A stretch of 64,000 bases of DNA from Torulaspora globosa. Lineage: Eukaryota; Ascomycota; Saccharomycetes; Saccharomycetales; Saccharomycetaceae. The translations under genes and the position numbers were made by a program. The notes under the pieces were generated by a model. That model worked only from the letters and a program-made list of their open reading frames with translations, was not told the DNA's origin and made no database searches. Position 1 is the stretch's first letter, and each line of letters starts with the position of its first letter. The stretch covers positions 682,001 to 746,000 of the forward strand of contig NC_050732.1 of NCBI RefSeq assembly GCF_014133895.1, in the 5' to 3' direction. Below are positions 29,931 through 38,781 of this stretch, piece after piece.

Positions 29931-32900
29931 TCAAATATGCATCCATTCATCGTCGTATATCTCCTGGATAGTGGGCCTTTTCGGCGCACTCTTGTTAAGA
30001 ATTTTCTTAATCAGGTTGATACACGCATCACTCACCTCTGCACCACTGCTGAACTTTAAAGTACCCTCCATTATCTCGTCGATGTTGTAAAATGGGTTCT
30101 CCTTGAACACAATCGTGTACAATAAAATGCCGATAGCCCAGATATCTTGGGGCTTACCTTCGTAGGGTTCTCCTCCCAGTACTTCGGGTGCTGCGTAATC
30201 GATAGTACCTACAAACACATCGAAAGGCCCGCTCTTGACGTAGGCGGCAGAGCCGAAATCTATGAGCTTGACAAAACCTTTTGAGTCAACAATCACGTTT
30301 TCATCCTTGATGTCCCTGTGAACTATGCCCTGCTCGTGTAGATGTTTGATACCGGAGACCACCTGCTTGAATATCAACTTAGCTTCGAACTCTGTCATAT
30401 TAGTCTTCAGCTCTATCAGATCAAATAAATCGACGCAACCAGTCTCGCCGTGTACCGGAGTTTCAATGTAATAATACTCATCATCCTCAAAAAAGTCCAA
30501 CAGCCTTAGTATGTTTTCGTGAGGTTGCTTGTTAAGGGCTGCCATGATCTGAATTTCCGAAGGAATAGTTCCCAGTTTTCTATCCCTTACCCATGTATCA
30601 ACTAAAATTCTTTCTTTGAAAATCATCTTGATGACTACAATATACCTCTCCTTTTTATGAAGACATAAATTCACTTTTCCATATGCCCCTTCGCCCATTT
30701 TCTGTAGGATAGTGAAATCAGAAAACTTCTTGATATGTTTCTGAGCGCCAATGTTAGGCTCCGGTGTCTTCAGAAAGATGGGTTCGATTTCATGCCTGCC
30801 TGCGGTAGATGCTGCAGTTGCTTCTTCATCACTCTGCATATTGTCTAGAGACAGATTGGACCGAGTGCTATGAGGAGTTGACGTAATGCTTTTAATAAGG
30901 TCTTCATCCAGCTTGAAATTGCCTTCCTTCACGAACTGGGCCTTGTCCTTGGCGTAAATCTTCGTAAGATTGAGCTCCAGTTTCTTTTGGAACTCAGAGT
31001 CCTGAATGTCCAGGCGAGAATCCTCATTACCGCTTACCAATAGAGAAGCCACTCGAGGTGACTCTGGCTTGACTTCCGTCAGACTGGTAGATCTCAGGCT
31101 TGATCCGAGTAAACTTACATCATTCGACCTGCTAGTTCCATGCTCAGACAGATCCTTTAAGCGGTCAATCGATATTTTACTTGACGATCTTTTTGAGGAC
31201 GCTTCAGAACTGTTATCACTGCTGTAATATGCGGGTTCATGGTCTTTAAGCATATGCAGTTGTGACGGTGTGCTTGTATAATCTTTGAAAACAACGTCTC
31301 GGGAATGTGTAACCCACAGAAGGATAACGCTAGGATTCATAACTCTCAATTGAAAATCAACCTTGATCAAACGACCATCTCTGTGACGAGCATCAATACC
31401 AACCGAGGTATAAAATCCTTCAGGATCGTTATTCATCTCCGCTTTTATCTTTCGAAAAAAATGCTCTGTTAATACCAAACCTCTGTTTCTCGCAAGAGTG
31501 ATTTTTAATGCGCTGTACTTTACATTGATGAAGTCAATGAGGTCGCCAAAAGAAGGAATTATCTCCGTTAGTGGCCTCCCAACTAGCTCCGCAAAATGGA
31601 AACCAAAAATGTTCTTCAAAATTGACTTATTGGAGCTAATGAGTCTAAGACTTTGAGAATCAACGACGAAAAGACCCGCCTGATAAGGTAAGCTGTGAAT
31701 TTTAAGTTTCAGCTTATCTTCGAGCATCGAGGAGGATACCGCGCACGGTATGTTGTATGAGAGATGATTCAAGGTAAAGTAACGTGTGGTATTAATATGA
31801 TTAGCAACTCTGATTGGAATTGGTAAAAGATCATCATCCTCCGAGAATATCTTGCCATCAATGACATCTTTGATGAGTCGAGAAAGAGAATGACTCAACT
31901 GGTCAACATTCTGAATTTGATCAGCAAACTTCACTGATTTCCTTGTTTTTATTTTCCTCTCATTCTTATTCTCTCTGTTTAAGATTGAAGCTGGTATTAT
32001 TTTTATATCAGCACTGTCTTCATCGTCATCATCTTCATCACCACTTTCATCAAAGCCCAGTTCGAATTTAGGCGCATTTGATATTGTAGACATTTCGGAG
32101 CGATCTTCGCTAGGTCGATTCCAGAAAAGACCACCGCCATTAGAGACACTGCTCACTGAATAATCCCGTAAATCCAAAATCACGTCAACGTAGTCACATG
32201 GGACTTTTTGGAAAACACAAACTAGCATATCGTTCTTCCTCTTAGCCCAGAATGATGCCCAAATCAGGTCCGAGCTCTTATCACTAGAGCCGGGCTGTAT
32301 GATTGCCACAATCTCACCGGTGAATACTAACTCTTGGCCTTCTGTCGACAAAATTTTATTTAGCACAAAGTTTCTGCTGTCAGTATGAATCAAGTCTAGC
32401 AACGTCAGGGCCTTCAAGACTGTTTTGGAGATGCCAAAAGTTAGACAAGCCAAATCATTAGCAGCTTTAAACTGCCATGGATGCTGCTGAGAGCATGTAA
32501 AGATCGCCTGAGGGGCTCTGTTCTTACCTGAGGTAAAAGTATGCAGTATACGACCGTAATCCTGCTGAGGCCGTATACTTTCAATGGGCAATTGGCTGTC
32601 GCTCTTTAAATCTGCTCCCAAAACATTGCTAATCTCCTGTCGCAGTTCAATTTCTTCCTCGTTGATCTCATCTTCAGGCAATGTGTAATGCTCAAAAAAA
32701 GGCTCTGCTAAGCTGTTTAGTAGAGTTTTTTTCAAGTGCAACGTCCTTAACTGGGATTGCGATGTGGAATGATTGTGCTCACTGTTGCCTAATATAAGCT
32801 TATTGATGTTCAAAAGAGAAATCATATGCAGATCTGTTGCCTTTGCGGAAGTATTGTTTTCCAAAGTTTCGTTGAGCAAATCTAGAAGGCTCTCTAGATC

Positions 32901-33710
32901 AGTCCTTTGAGCATCAATTAGTTCAGTAGAGGTGCTAGCTGTCCCTATGCTGTTGTAGACAATATTGTCTTTACCTGCTTGCAGATCACCGCGATAGGGA
33001 AATTCGGGCAGAAATGCTATGGAAGATGCTCTCTCAAGACGAGACGATGGTATGGCATGCGAAGATAGAGCCAAAGAAGTTTTTCCCCTTGAAGGTGCAG
33101 GGGACTGAACGCCGCTAGATGTTAGACTGGCGTTAGTACTAGAAACGAAAGCGTCTAAAGCAGCCGAATGAGCGGTCCGCTTAACTTGCTTATCTTCTCT
33201 CCTGCCGGACATCACTCCACTCCAGTTCCTTTGATGATTCGAATCCATCAACATCTGGGGGTTTCCTATCAAAATCTCCAACGTTCTTTTCAAAATGCTC
33301 AACCTGACAGCTAAGGAATTAGGAGACAAAGGATTATACGAGTAAGCATGCGTTGACTCATTCGGCAGTGTTAATAGCTCTGCGGCTTCCGGCTCTGTGG
33401 CTGAGGTGGCTATCGAATCGACGGACTGTGCTCTGCGAGATCTCAGTCTCGAAAGGTCAGTGCCATCTACCTCGTTCTTCAAATGCTTTGCCTTTCCTCT
33501 ACTACATGGCGGCACATCCTCTAAACTGCTACTATGACTGGTCGTATCTGCCGTGGACGAACATGCTCGAGTATCTGAAACTTCAATCAAAGACGATACC
33601 GTACTCCCTGCTGAGCTATCTACTTGCAAAACTGAACGATTCATTGAGTGCTTTTCTTTGAAGCTCCTGAAAGACGACTGAGAGACGTTAGAGGCACCGA
33701 TATACGGCAT
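29931..33710 (-). CDS. PSK1: PAS-domain protein kinase (Psk1/Psk2)
   Basis: Nutrient-sensing Ser/Thr kinase. In S. cerevisiae the two paralogues phosphorylate Ugp1, glycogen synthase and translation factors, and steer glucose toward cell-wall glucans. 1259 residues. The long N-terminal part is Ser/Thr-rich. A PAS-type region lies at about 395-480 (AIFTCSQQHPWQFKAANDLA) and a second one at about 650-760 (GLFVVDSQSLRLISSNKS). The kinase domain runs from about 998 to the C-terminus: glycine loop GEGAYGKVNL, catalytic HRDIKDEN, DFGSAAYV, and APEVLGGEPYEGKPQDIWAIGIL. This single gene stands for both PSK1 and PSK2; the symbol choice is arbitrary between them. Confidence 0.95.
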   Translation of the reverse strand: MPYIGASNVSQSSFRSFKEKHSMNRSVLQVDSSAGSTVSSLIEVSDTRACSSTADTTSHSSSLEDVPPCSRGKAKHLKNEVDGTDLSRLRSRRAQSVDSIATSATEPEAAELLTLPNESTHAYSYNPLSPNSLAVRLSILKRTLEILIGNPQMLMDSNHQRNWSGVMSGRREDKQVKRTAHSAALDAFVSSTNASLTSSGVQSPAPSRGKTSLALSSHAIPSSRLERASSIAFLPEFPYRGDLQAGKDNIVYNSIGTASTSTELIDAQRTDLESLLDLLNETLENNTSAKATDLHMISLLNINKLILGNSEHNHSTSQSQLRTLHLKKTLLNSLAEPFFEHYTLPEDEINEEEIELRQEISNVLGADLKSDSQLPIESIRPQQDYGRILHTFTSGKNRAPQAIFTCSQQHPWQFKAANDLACLTFGISKTVLKALTLLDLIHTDSRNFVLNKILSTEGQELVFTGEIVAIIQPGSSDKSSDLIWASFWAKRKNDMLVCVFQKVPCDYVDVILDLRDYSVSSVSNGGGLFWNRPSEDRSEMSTISNAPKFELGFDESGDEDDDDEDSADIKIIPASILNRENKNERKIKTRKSVKFADQIQNVDQLSHSLSRLIKDVIDGKIFSEDDDLLPIPIRVANHINTTRYFTLNHLSYNIPCAVSSSMLEDKLKLKIHSLPYQAGLFVVDSQSLRLISSNKSILKNIFGFHFAELVGRPLTEIIPSFGDLIDFINVKYSALKITLARNRGLVLTEHFFRKIKAEMNNDPEGFYTSVGIDARHRDGRLIKVDFQLRVMNPSVILLWVTHSRDVVFKDYTSTPSQLHMLKDHEPAYYSSDNSSEASSKRSSSKISIDRLKDLSEHGTSRSNDVSLLGSSLRSTSLTEVKPESPRVASLLVSGNEDSRLDIQDSEFQKKLELNLTKIYAKDKAQFVKEGNFKLDEDLIKSITSTPHSTRSNLSLDNMQSDEEATAASTAGRHEIEPIFLKTPEPNIGAQKHIKKFSDFTILQKMGEGAYGKVNLCLHKKERYIVVIKMIFKERILVDTWVRDRKLGTIPSEIQIMAALNKQPHENILRLLDFFEDDEYYYIETPVHGETGCVDLFDLIELKTNMTEFEAKLIFKQVVSGIKHLHEQGIVHRDIKDENVIVDSKGFVKLIDFGSAAYVKSGPFDVFVGTIDYAAPEVLGGEPYEGKPQDIWAIGILLYTIVFKENPFYNIDEIMEGTLKFSSGAEVSDACINLIKKILNKSAPKRPTIQEIYDDEWMHI

Positions 33711-34529
33711 CCTAAGTGTACCTTGTCTGTTACTCCCAAAACGTATCCTAGGGAAACTACTCTTTCCTGCTTCTTATTCTCACTTAGCCCACAAAACAAA
33801 GTGATTATGTTAACACTTAACTCAGTATCTTGTTTCCTTACAACCACTTTCTGGCCATTTCCAACTGCTGAAATGATTGATATTGTAGAGAAGTGAGAAG
33901 GGTTCTTTTTCACTTCGCGATGAGCCACCCAAACACCCAGGGGCTCTGAGCTATCAAGTTCGCATGCAACAGCTATTTGACGGATCAGTGAACGACGTTT
34001 GTTCTAGTACTGCTATCGAATGCCACGGGACTTATTAGTTAATTTCTGTTTCCAAACAATGTGTATATAGTCATATCATGTATCGTTTTGATTACTGCTC
34101 GAGATGTGCTTGACATTTTGCATTGCGAGGAAATCCGACTAGCAAGGTATTCTCGGAGTCTTTCAATCATCTCTTTCCTTATAGTTTGAAATGACGCATT
34201 ATACCTTTCCAGACATTGCGGACGCTCTTGAACCGATCCTATCGCACTGTCAGTGTAAATTAGAGCTGGAAATCACGGTTAACCGTGGATAATGTTGCGC
34301 TGAACGAAGGACGCTAACAACACCAAATGCTGCTTAAGAGCTCCGTGGAATTTTTTTGGTTTGTGGTTTTTCTTCACCATGACTTATGCCGAAGCCTTGC
34401 TACCACCAGTCCAGTCCGGTACGTGGACCCTTATTCCTGCCTTTGAGAACCTCCATACACTGCATTTCACCGCGTTCAATTTTCTTAGCAGCTGAGCGTG
34501 AAAGGAACTAAGAGGTAGCTCTTTCAGTT

Positions 34530-34539
34530 TCGGCGGCTA
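34530..34539 (-). promoter_or_regulatory. URS1 (Ume6) site
   Basis: TCGGCGGCTA on the plus strand is TAGCCGCCGA on the minus strand, a full ten-base match to the URS1 core bound by Ume6, the repressor/activator of early meiotic genes. It is about 520 bases from the LDS1-like start and 820 from the PAS kinase start, so its target is uncertain. Confidence 0.7.
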
Positions 34540-34926
34540 AAATCAATGTCTGAATAAGTCGCCCAAACGGAGAACGAGGTAAAATAAATTCCTGATATAA
34601 TCAACAGTCTCATCCAGCAGAAAAGCACTTGAACCAGCCATGAAGAATTGAAATAATGATTTCTATTGCTCAATCTACGAATTTTTGCGTCTCTTAGCCG
34701 CTCAGCAATCTTTCCTGCAAGCTCGATAAATAAACATCAACTAGCTGAGAAGGTAGATGTGATTTAGATTCGAACGTTGAATAGGTCTCCAAAGTTGTTC
34801 AAGCTGCTGGATCTGAAGTTAGTACTTGGGACTTTTAAATGCAATTTAGGCTAGTTAGTCTATTATTTGTCCGGAAGCCTGAATCAAGTATCCCGGAGAC
34901 CGGACAAAACGCGTCGCCGAGTTTGT

Positions 34927-34935
34927 GTCACAAAT
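34927..34935 (+). promoter_or_regulatory. Ndt80 middle sporulation element (MSE) for the LDS1-like gene
   Basis: GTCACAAAT fits gNCRCAAAW at all nine positions. It overlaps a second, near-perfect copy on the other strand (GTTTGTGTC at 34921-34929). It is 122-130 bases before the start codon. Confidence 0.75.
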
Positions 34936-35056
34936 AAAATTATATAAAACTGCTGAAGACTGATAGAGTTAATCCTTTATCTCATTGTATCACATATCTT
35001 TTAGATTCTGAACTTTTCCGTGGGAACAAAGAGAGCTGAAATTAAATTTATTAGCA

Positions 35057-35950
35057 ATGAGCTTTGCCGGATCACTTCTCTTAACAGGAGTTGGTGCCCT
35101 TGTTTACAGATACGATCGCAGTCAGATCTTGAGGAAAAGCCCTGAGTCTCAGTTCGGTACCAAATACTATAAGAAAAAATATGATTCGTCCGCCACAAGA
35201 GCTTATAGTGTGGTTGGTAATTTTTTGAATGAGTTTTTCAATGGTTCATCGTTCTTATACCCGCTAAAGGGTGTCAGATTTTTTTTCAATAACACAAAGG
35301 AATTATGTGTTCCCATATTAGGAGTTTTCTCGTTATATCTCCTGATGTATTTCGTGGTCAGCGTAGTCTACTGGTCTACTATCACACCTGTCTATACTGC
35401 GTTATTTGCGATCTTTGGCCCTCCAGGGTTATTGTTAGCGTGGACTCACGCTATTTTACAAACAAATTTACTAACCATGATGTTTATGAGACTCTGTCAC
35501 TTTAACAATGAGCTCACATTTATCACTTTGCAAGCTTCTGGGTTTAAGAAAGGTTTTAACAAGAAACCGATAAAATATTACGTTCCAATCAATTCTGTAT
35601 ATTTTTGGACTTTCCACCTTCCTTGGAAATCATTAAAGTATTTCATGGGGTTTGTTAGTCTGGTTCTCCTCTTAGTCGTTTCTTCCATTCCATTGATCGG
35701 TCCTCTCATTTTTACGTTTCTCATTTCACCATTTATCGCTAAAATTTACTTCTCGAAGATACTGAGATTAAATGGGTTGAGCAATATACAAAGAAATGAC
35801 GAATTTTTCGATCATTATGGGCAGTATTGTGCTTTTGGAATAGTCGCAGGTTTTCTAGAGAATTTCCCAATCCTAGCTGGCTTCGCATTGTGCACAAATA
35901 CTATTGGTGGCGCACTATGGGGCATTGATAGAGATTTATATCGTGAATAA
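35057..35950 (+). CDS. LDS1: Lds1/Lds2/Rrt8-family membrane protein, first of three
   Basis: Family of polytopic lipid-droplet proteins that in S. cerevisiae act together in making the dityrosine layer of the spore wall. 297 residues beginning MSFAGSLLLTGVGALVYRYD. There are several hydrophobic segments: near 87-110 (VPILGVFSLYLLMYFVVSVVYW), 115-140, 195-225 (FMGFVSLVLLLVVSSIPLIGPLIF) and 255-280. The family motif F(G/A)xxxGFLExxPIxxGxxxxTNTxGxALW is near the C-terminus. Its place beside the PAS kinase gene matches YAL018C next to PSK1. An Ndt80 site in the promoter supports sporulation control. Confidence 0.85.
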   Translation: MSFAGSLLLTGVGALVYRYDRSQILRKSPESQFGTKYYKKKYDSSATRAYSVVGNFLNEFFNGSSFLYPLKGVRFFFNNTKELCVPILGVFSLYLLMYFVVSVVYWSTITPVYTALFAIFGPPGLLLAWTHAILQTNLLTMMFMRLCHFNNELTFITLQASGFKKGFNKKPIKYYVPINSVYFWTFHLPWKSLKYFMGFVSLVLLLVVSSIPLIGPLIFTFLISPFIAKIYFSKILRLNGLSNIQRNDEFFDHYGQYCAFGIVAGFLENFPILAGFALCTNTIGGALWGIDRDLYRE

Positions 35951-36019
35951 ACTAAATACAAAAGACTCGAACAATTACTCTTATATAAAGTCGCCTTTCT
36001 CTCATTGTTTTCTCGCGGT

Positions 36020-36028
36020 GACACAAAC
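36020..36028 (+). promoter_or_regulatory. Probable Ndt80 MSE for the LDS2-like gene
   Basis: GACACAAAC fits the MSE consensus gNCRCAAAW at eight of nine positions (last base differs). It is about 33 bases before the start codon, in the 110-base gap after the LDS1-like gene. Confidence 0.5.
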
Positions 36029-36060
36029 CCTCAATAACAATACAATAGCCATAAAATCGA

Positions 36061-36912
36061 ATGTCAGGAGAAATTTCGAAGTACTGCCGAGAGAAATTGG
36101 AGGAATTGAAGTGTTTCATTTCAATAGCTTCATCTAATTTGTTCGTTGAACCCTCAATCAGCTTGGAAATCATTGCCAGTCCTTTCCTTGGAATCAAAGA
36201 ATGTTTCAGCACGACAAAATATGGATATTTGATGTTTAATATCTTCCTCAACTACATGGTCAGTTATATCACCAGCTGTATTTTCTACTTTTACTGCATT
36301 TTCCCTTTAACATGTCTCATCTACTCCATAATCTTCGGACCTGCAGGCTTTTTATTTGCCATAGGACATGGTGCATTGTTTTGCAATATCGTCGCATGCC
36401 ATGAGACTAGGATCAGTTCAGGGCACTTTATGGACTTGTTCTTCACAATGGTAGTCACAACAAGTAAGATATTGGAGAAGCCAAAAGTCGGCAGAATACT
36501 CCCGGTGAAGGAAAGCAAAGATCCCATTTCCTGGAGAATAATTTTTATTGCACAGGTTGTGCGATGGATGGTGGTCATGTCTAAACTACTCATGTGGTTT
36601 GTAATTTCTTTGATACCAGTTTTAGGCATTATTCTACTGAAGCTGCAGTCCAGTGCCTCTCGTGGGTTCACATATTTTATTCCATATCTTGAAGGTACCA
36701 AAAGAATGGATAAACGCTGTATGAAGGAGGCCTACTACAAATCATTTGGAAAGTGGCTACTTTTTGGCTTGACCACTGGTTTCACCGAGAGCATCCCAAT
36801 TCTAGCAGGAATCAGCATAAGTACAAACACTTGTGGTTGTGCCCTCTGGGAAGTTGACCACGCTATAAATGTCGAAAATCCTGAATTGAAGCATCTCCAA
36901 GGCCAGACTTAA
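36061..36912 (+). CDS. LDS2: Lds1/Lds2/Rrt8-family membrane protein, second of three
   Basis: Second member of the tandem family, 283 residues starting MSGEISKYCREKLEELKC. It shares with its neighbours the SPFLGIKECF entry into the first membrane segment, the IIFGPAGFLFAIGHGALFCNI loop, a central ISLIPVLGIILLKLQ segment, and the C-terminal TGFTESIPILAGISISTNTCGCALWEVD. Only 110 bases separate it from the first member. By position it corresponds to YOL047C. The S. cerevisiae gene is reported to have an intron; here I see one uninterrupted frame and no need for one. Confidence 0.85.
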   Translation: MSGEISKYCREKLEELKCFISIASSNLFVEPSISLEIIASPFLGIKECFSTTKYGYLMFNIFLNYMVSYITSCIFYFYCIFPLTCLIYSIIFGPAGFLFAIGHGALFCNIVACHETRISSGHFMDLFFTMVVTTSKILEKPKVGRILPVKESKDPISWRIIFIAQVVRWMVVMSKLLMWFVISLIPVLGIILLKLQSSASRGFTYFIPYLEGTKRMDKRCMKEAYYKSFGKWLLFGLTTGFTESIPILAGISISTNTCGCALWEVDHAINVENPELKHLQGQT

Positions 36913-37157
36913 GTTTTGATAAAGGACGGTTGCCGACTAGAAGGCGGTTAACGGCTACTAAAAGGGATAGATAGATAGTGTCTATAATACGCTCTCGCTT
37001 ACTGAATATTGATTTTGCTTCGTCATCAAGGCTCGGTAGCTCGGTTCCGCAGCTTGATTATTTTTGCAAACTACAGAGAGCTGCTAATTGCATAGCAATA
37101 GAAACATCGATTCATTGATTTTACTAGCGTTTCTCATCTCTTAGATATGAAAGGACT

Positions 37158-38330
37158 ATGACTGAGGAGAAGATATCAACCTTGATTGATCTTTACGAGG
37201 AACTGATACCGAAATCAACGGAGGTTCAGTCATTTCTTCTAGAGGTTTTGGTAGCCTGCGATGGCTCTCTGGAGGATGCTAACAAAATGCTTAATGATAC
37301 ATTAGGTGTGGTTCGACATTTACCCGTTGGCAACAATCGGAAGCATGCAATAGATCAAGACCAAGAAGACAGGCGGCGTCACAAAGTCCAAAGAAGTTTG
37401 AATTACTTTATTGCAGATGAAGATAAGAAGATCAAGCCAGTTGCGGTGGATACAAGAGCCAAAGTATCCAAAAACGCAATTGAGTTACACAGTAAGGAAG
37501 ATATCGAAGGTAATATCAAGTACATAACATTCCATGAGAAAATTCTTCCAGGAGACCTTTCCAATGACTTGTTGAGACAGTTGCTGAATGATAAAGAAGG
37601 TTTCACCCAAAATGAGTTTCACTTGTTTGGCAATAAGTGCGCTTCGAGCCATACTTCCAAGAAATTCACATCTGCTTCCTTTATACTTGATGGAAAGGCC
37701 AGCCTTCAATACAACAACCGACGAGGACCGGTTTATGAGTATAACGATATCTTGAAAGTGGTCCAGTTATTGGTAGAAGGTGTTGTCAATGAGACAATAC
37801 AAAAATTTGAACCGTTGCCTTTTCAAGTAAGATCTCCCAACTGGAAAGGTGACGTTGTGCTGGTCAACAGATATGAAAAGGCAGAGTACCTTTTATGGCA
37901 CTCTGATAGGTTAACGTCACTCGGGCCACAAGCGATTGTTGCATCATTGAGCCTTGGATGTGCGAGAGAATTTCGAGTAAGGAGGGCTTATCCCTCTGAT
38001 TCACAGGTTTACATCATCAGGCCTCCACATAATTCACTTATTATTATGCATGCGGGCTTCCAAGAGGAATACAAACATTGCATTTATCAGCAGACAAATA
38101 ATCAGACTACCAACCTGCACCCCATATCTAAAGATGTCAGGTTCAATTTAACGTACAGAAATTATCTTAGGAAGTATATGGAAGATCCGCCTAGATGTCC
38201 GAGATGCAATGCTGCTATGGATTTGAGAAGATCTTTTAAAGACTGCCGATATCGAGGGCAGTACTTATGGCAGTGTGCCGGACATTATACCGGAAGAGAC
38301 TGCAAAGGAATGCGACTTGCAGCTCGTTGA
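37158..38330 (+). CDS. AlkB-type 2-oxoglutarate/Fe(II) dioxygenase with CUE-like and GRF zinc-finger domains
   Basis: Predicted oxidative DNA/RNA demethylase of the ALKBH2/3 kind, which removes methyl groups from N1-methyladenine and N3-methylcytosine. 390 residues. Residues 1-50 look like a CUE/UBA ubiquitin-binding fold. At 78-85 QRSLNYFI resembles a PCNA-interacting box. The catalytic core (about 120-335) has NRYEKAEYLLWHSD with iron ligands H248 and D250, LGPQAIVASLSLGCAREFRVRR, distal ligand H307 in EEYKHCIYQQ, and RFNLTYR carrying the 2-oxoglutarate arginines R328 and R334. The C-terminus (347-385) is a GRF-type zinc finger with C347, C350, C373 and C382. All key residues are present, so it should be active. 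S. cerevisiae has no such gene. It sits inside the LDS2/RRT8 spore-gene cluster but has no Ndt80 site of its own. Confidence 0.88.
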   Translation: MTEEKISTLIDLYEELIPKSTEVQSFLLEVLVACDGSLEDANKMLNDTLGVVRHLPVGNNRKHAIDQDQEDRRRHKVQRSLNYFIADEDKKIKPVAVDTRAKVSKNAIELHSKEDIEGNIKYITFHEKILPGDLSNDLLRQLLNDKEGFTQNEFHLFGNKCASSHTSKKFTSASFILDGKASLQYNNRRGPVYEYNDILKVVQLLVEGVVNETIQKFEPLPFQVRSPNWKGDVVLVNRYEKAEYLLWHSDRLTSLGPQAIVASLSLGCAREFRVRRAYPSDSQVYIIRPPHNSLIIMHAGFQEEYKHCIYQQTNNQTTNLHPISKDVRFNLTYRNYLRKYMEDPPRCPRCNAAMDLRRSFKDCRYRGQYLWQCAGHYTGRDCKGMRLAAR

Positions 38331-38781
38331 CTGTGGAGACCAAGTCGGGACGCGGTTCAAGATGGCTAGCATCTGACGATATTGAAGCTAAAAAACAGCA
38401 AGAACAACAAAAACTTTCTCAGAATTCGATGTTAATGGACACAGGGGACTTTACGTAGAGTGCGCGAATCATTTCAAGAATGTAATTTGAACTGAACTCG
38501 ATTAAAATGGTGATCAAAACTAGATACAGAATTTTGTCTTGATATGCTAGAGCTTTTTGTTGGCCCGAGCCTCTCACATTGCAACTACAATTAAGGTAGT
38601 GTCCAGCCAGTCTTTTCAGCGACTACGTTATCGAGAATTTATAAGTGAAAATCGCATCGTCTTAGGATCCGAAAGTGTCCATTAGCCGACTTAAAAGTGA
38701 TGCTTTTGACCTACCAATTTTTCGTTTTGGTTTGATTTTTTTTGTGTCACTACAACGACAGAAGGCCAGCTTCAAAATGTC
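38331..38781. other. Intergenic region between the AlkB gene and RRT8
   Basis: 451 bases. It holds the RRT8 promoter with an Ndt80 site at 38740; otherwise nothing distinct. Confidence 0.5.
38740..38748 (-). promoter_or_regulatory. Ndt80 MSE for the RRT8-like gene
   Basis: TTTTGTGTC on the plus strand is GACACAAAA on the minus strand, a full match to gNCRCAAAW. It is 34-42 bases upstream of the start codon. Confidence 0.65.

Larger units (their letters stand above)
33711..35056. promoter_or_regulatory. Long divergent promoter region, PAS kinase / LDS1-like gene
   Basis: 1346 bases without a convincing gene. It contains a perfect URS1 (Ume6) site at 34530 and a perfect Ndt80 site at 34927 (separate entries), so it looks like a meiotic/sporulation control region. 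A TATA-like stretch TATATAAAA lies just downstream of the Ndt80 site, about 110 bases before the LDS1-like start. Confidence 0.65.
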
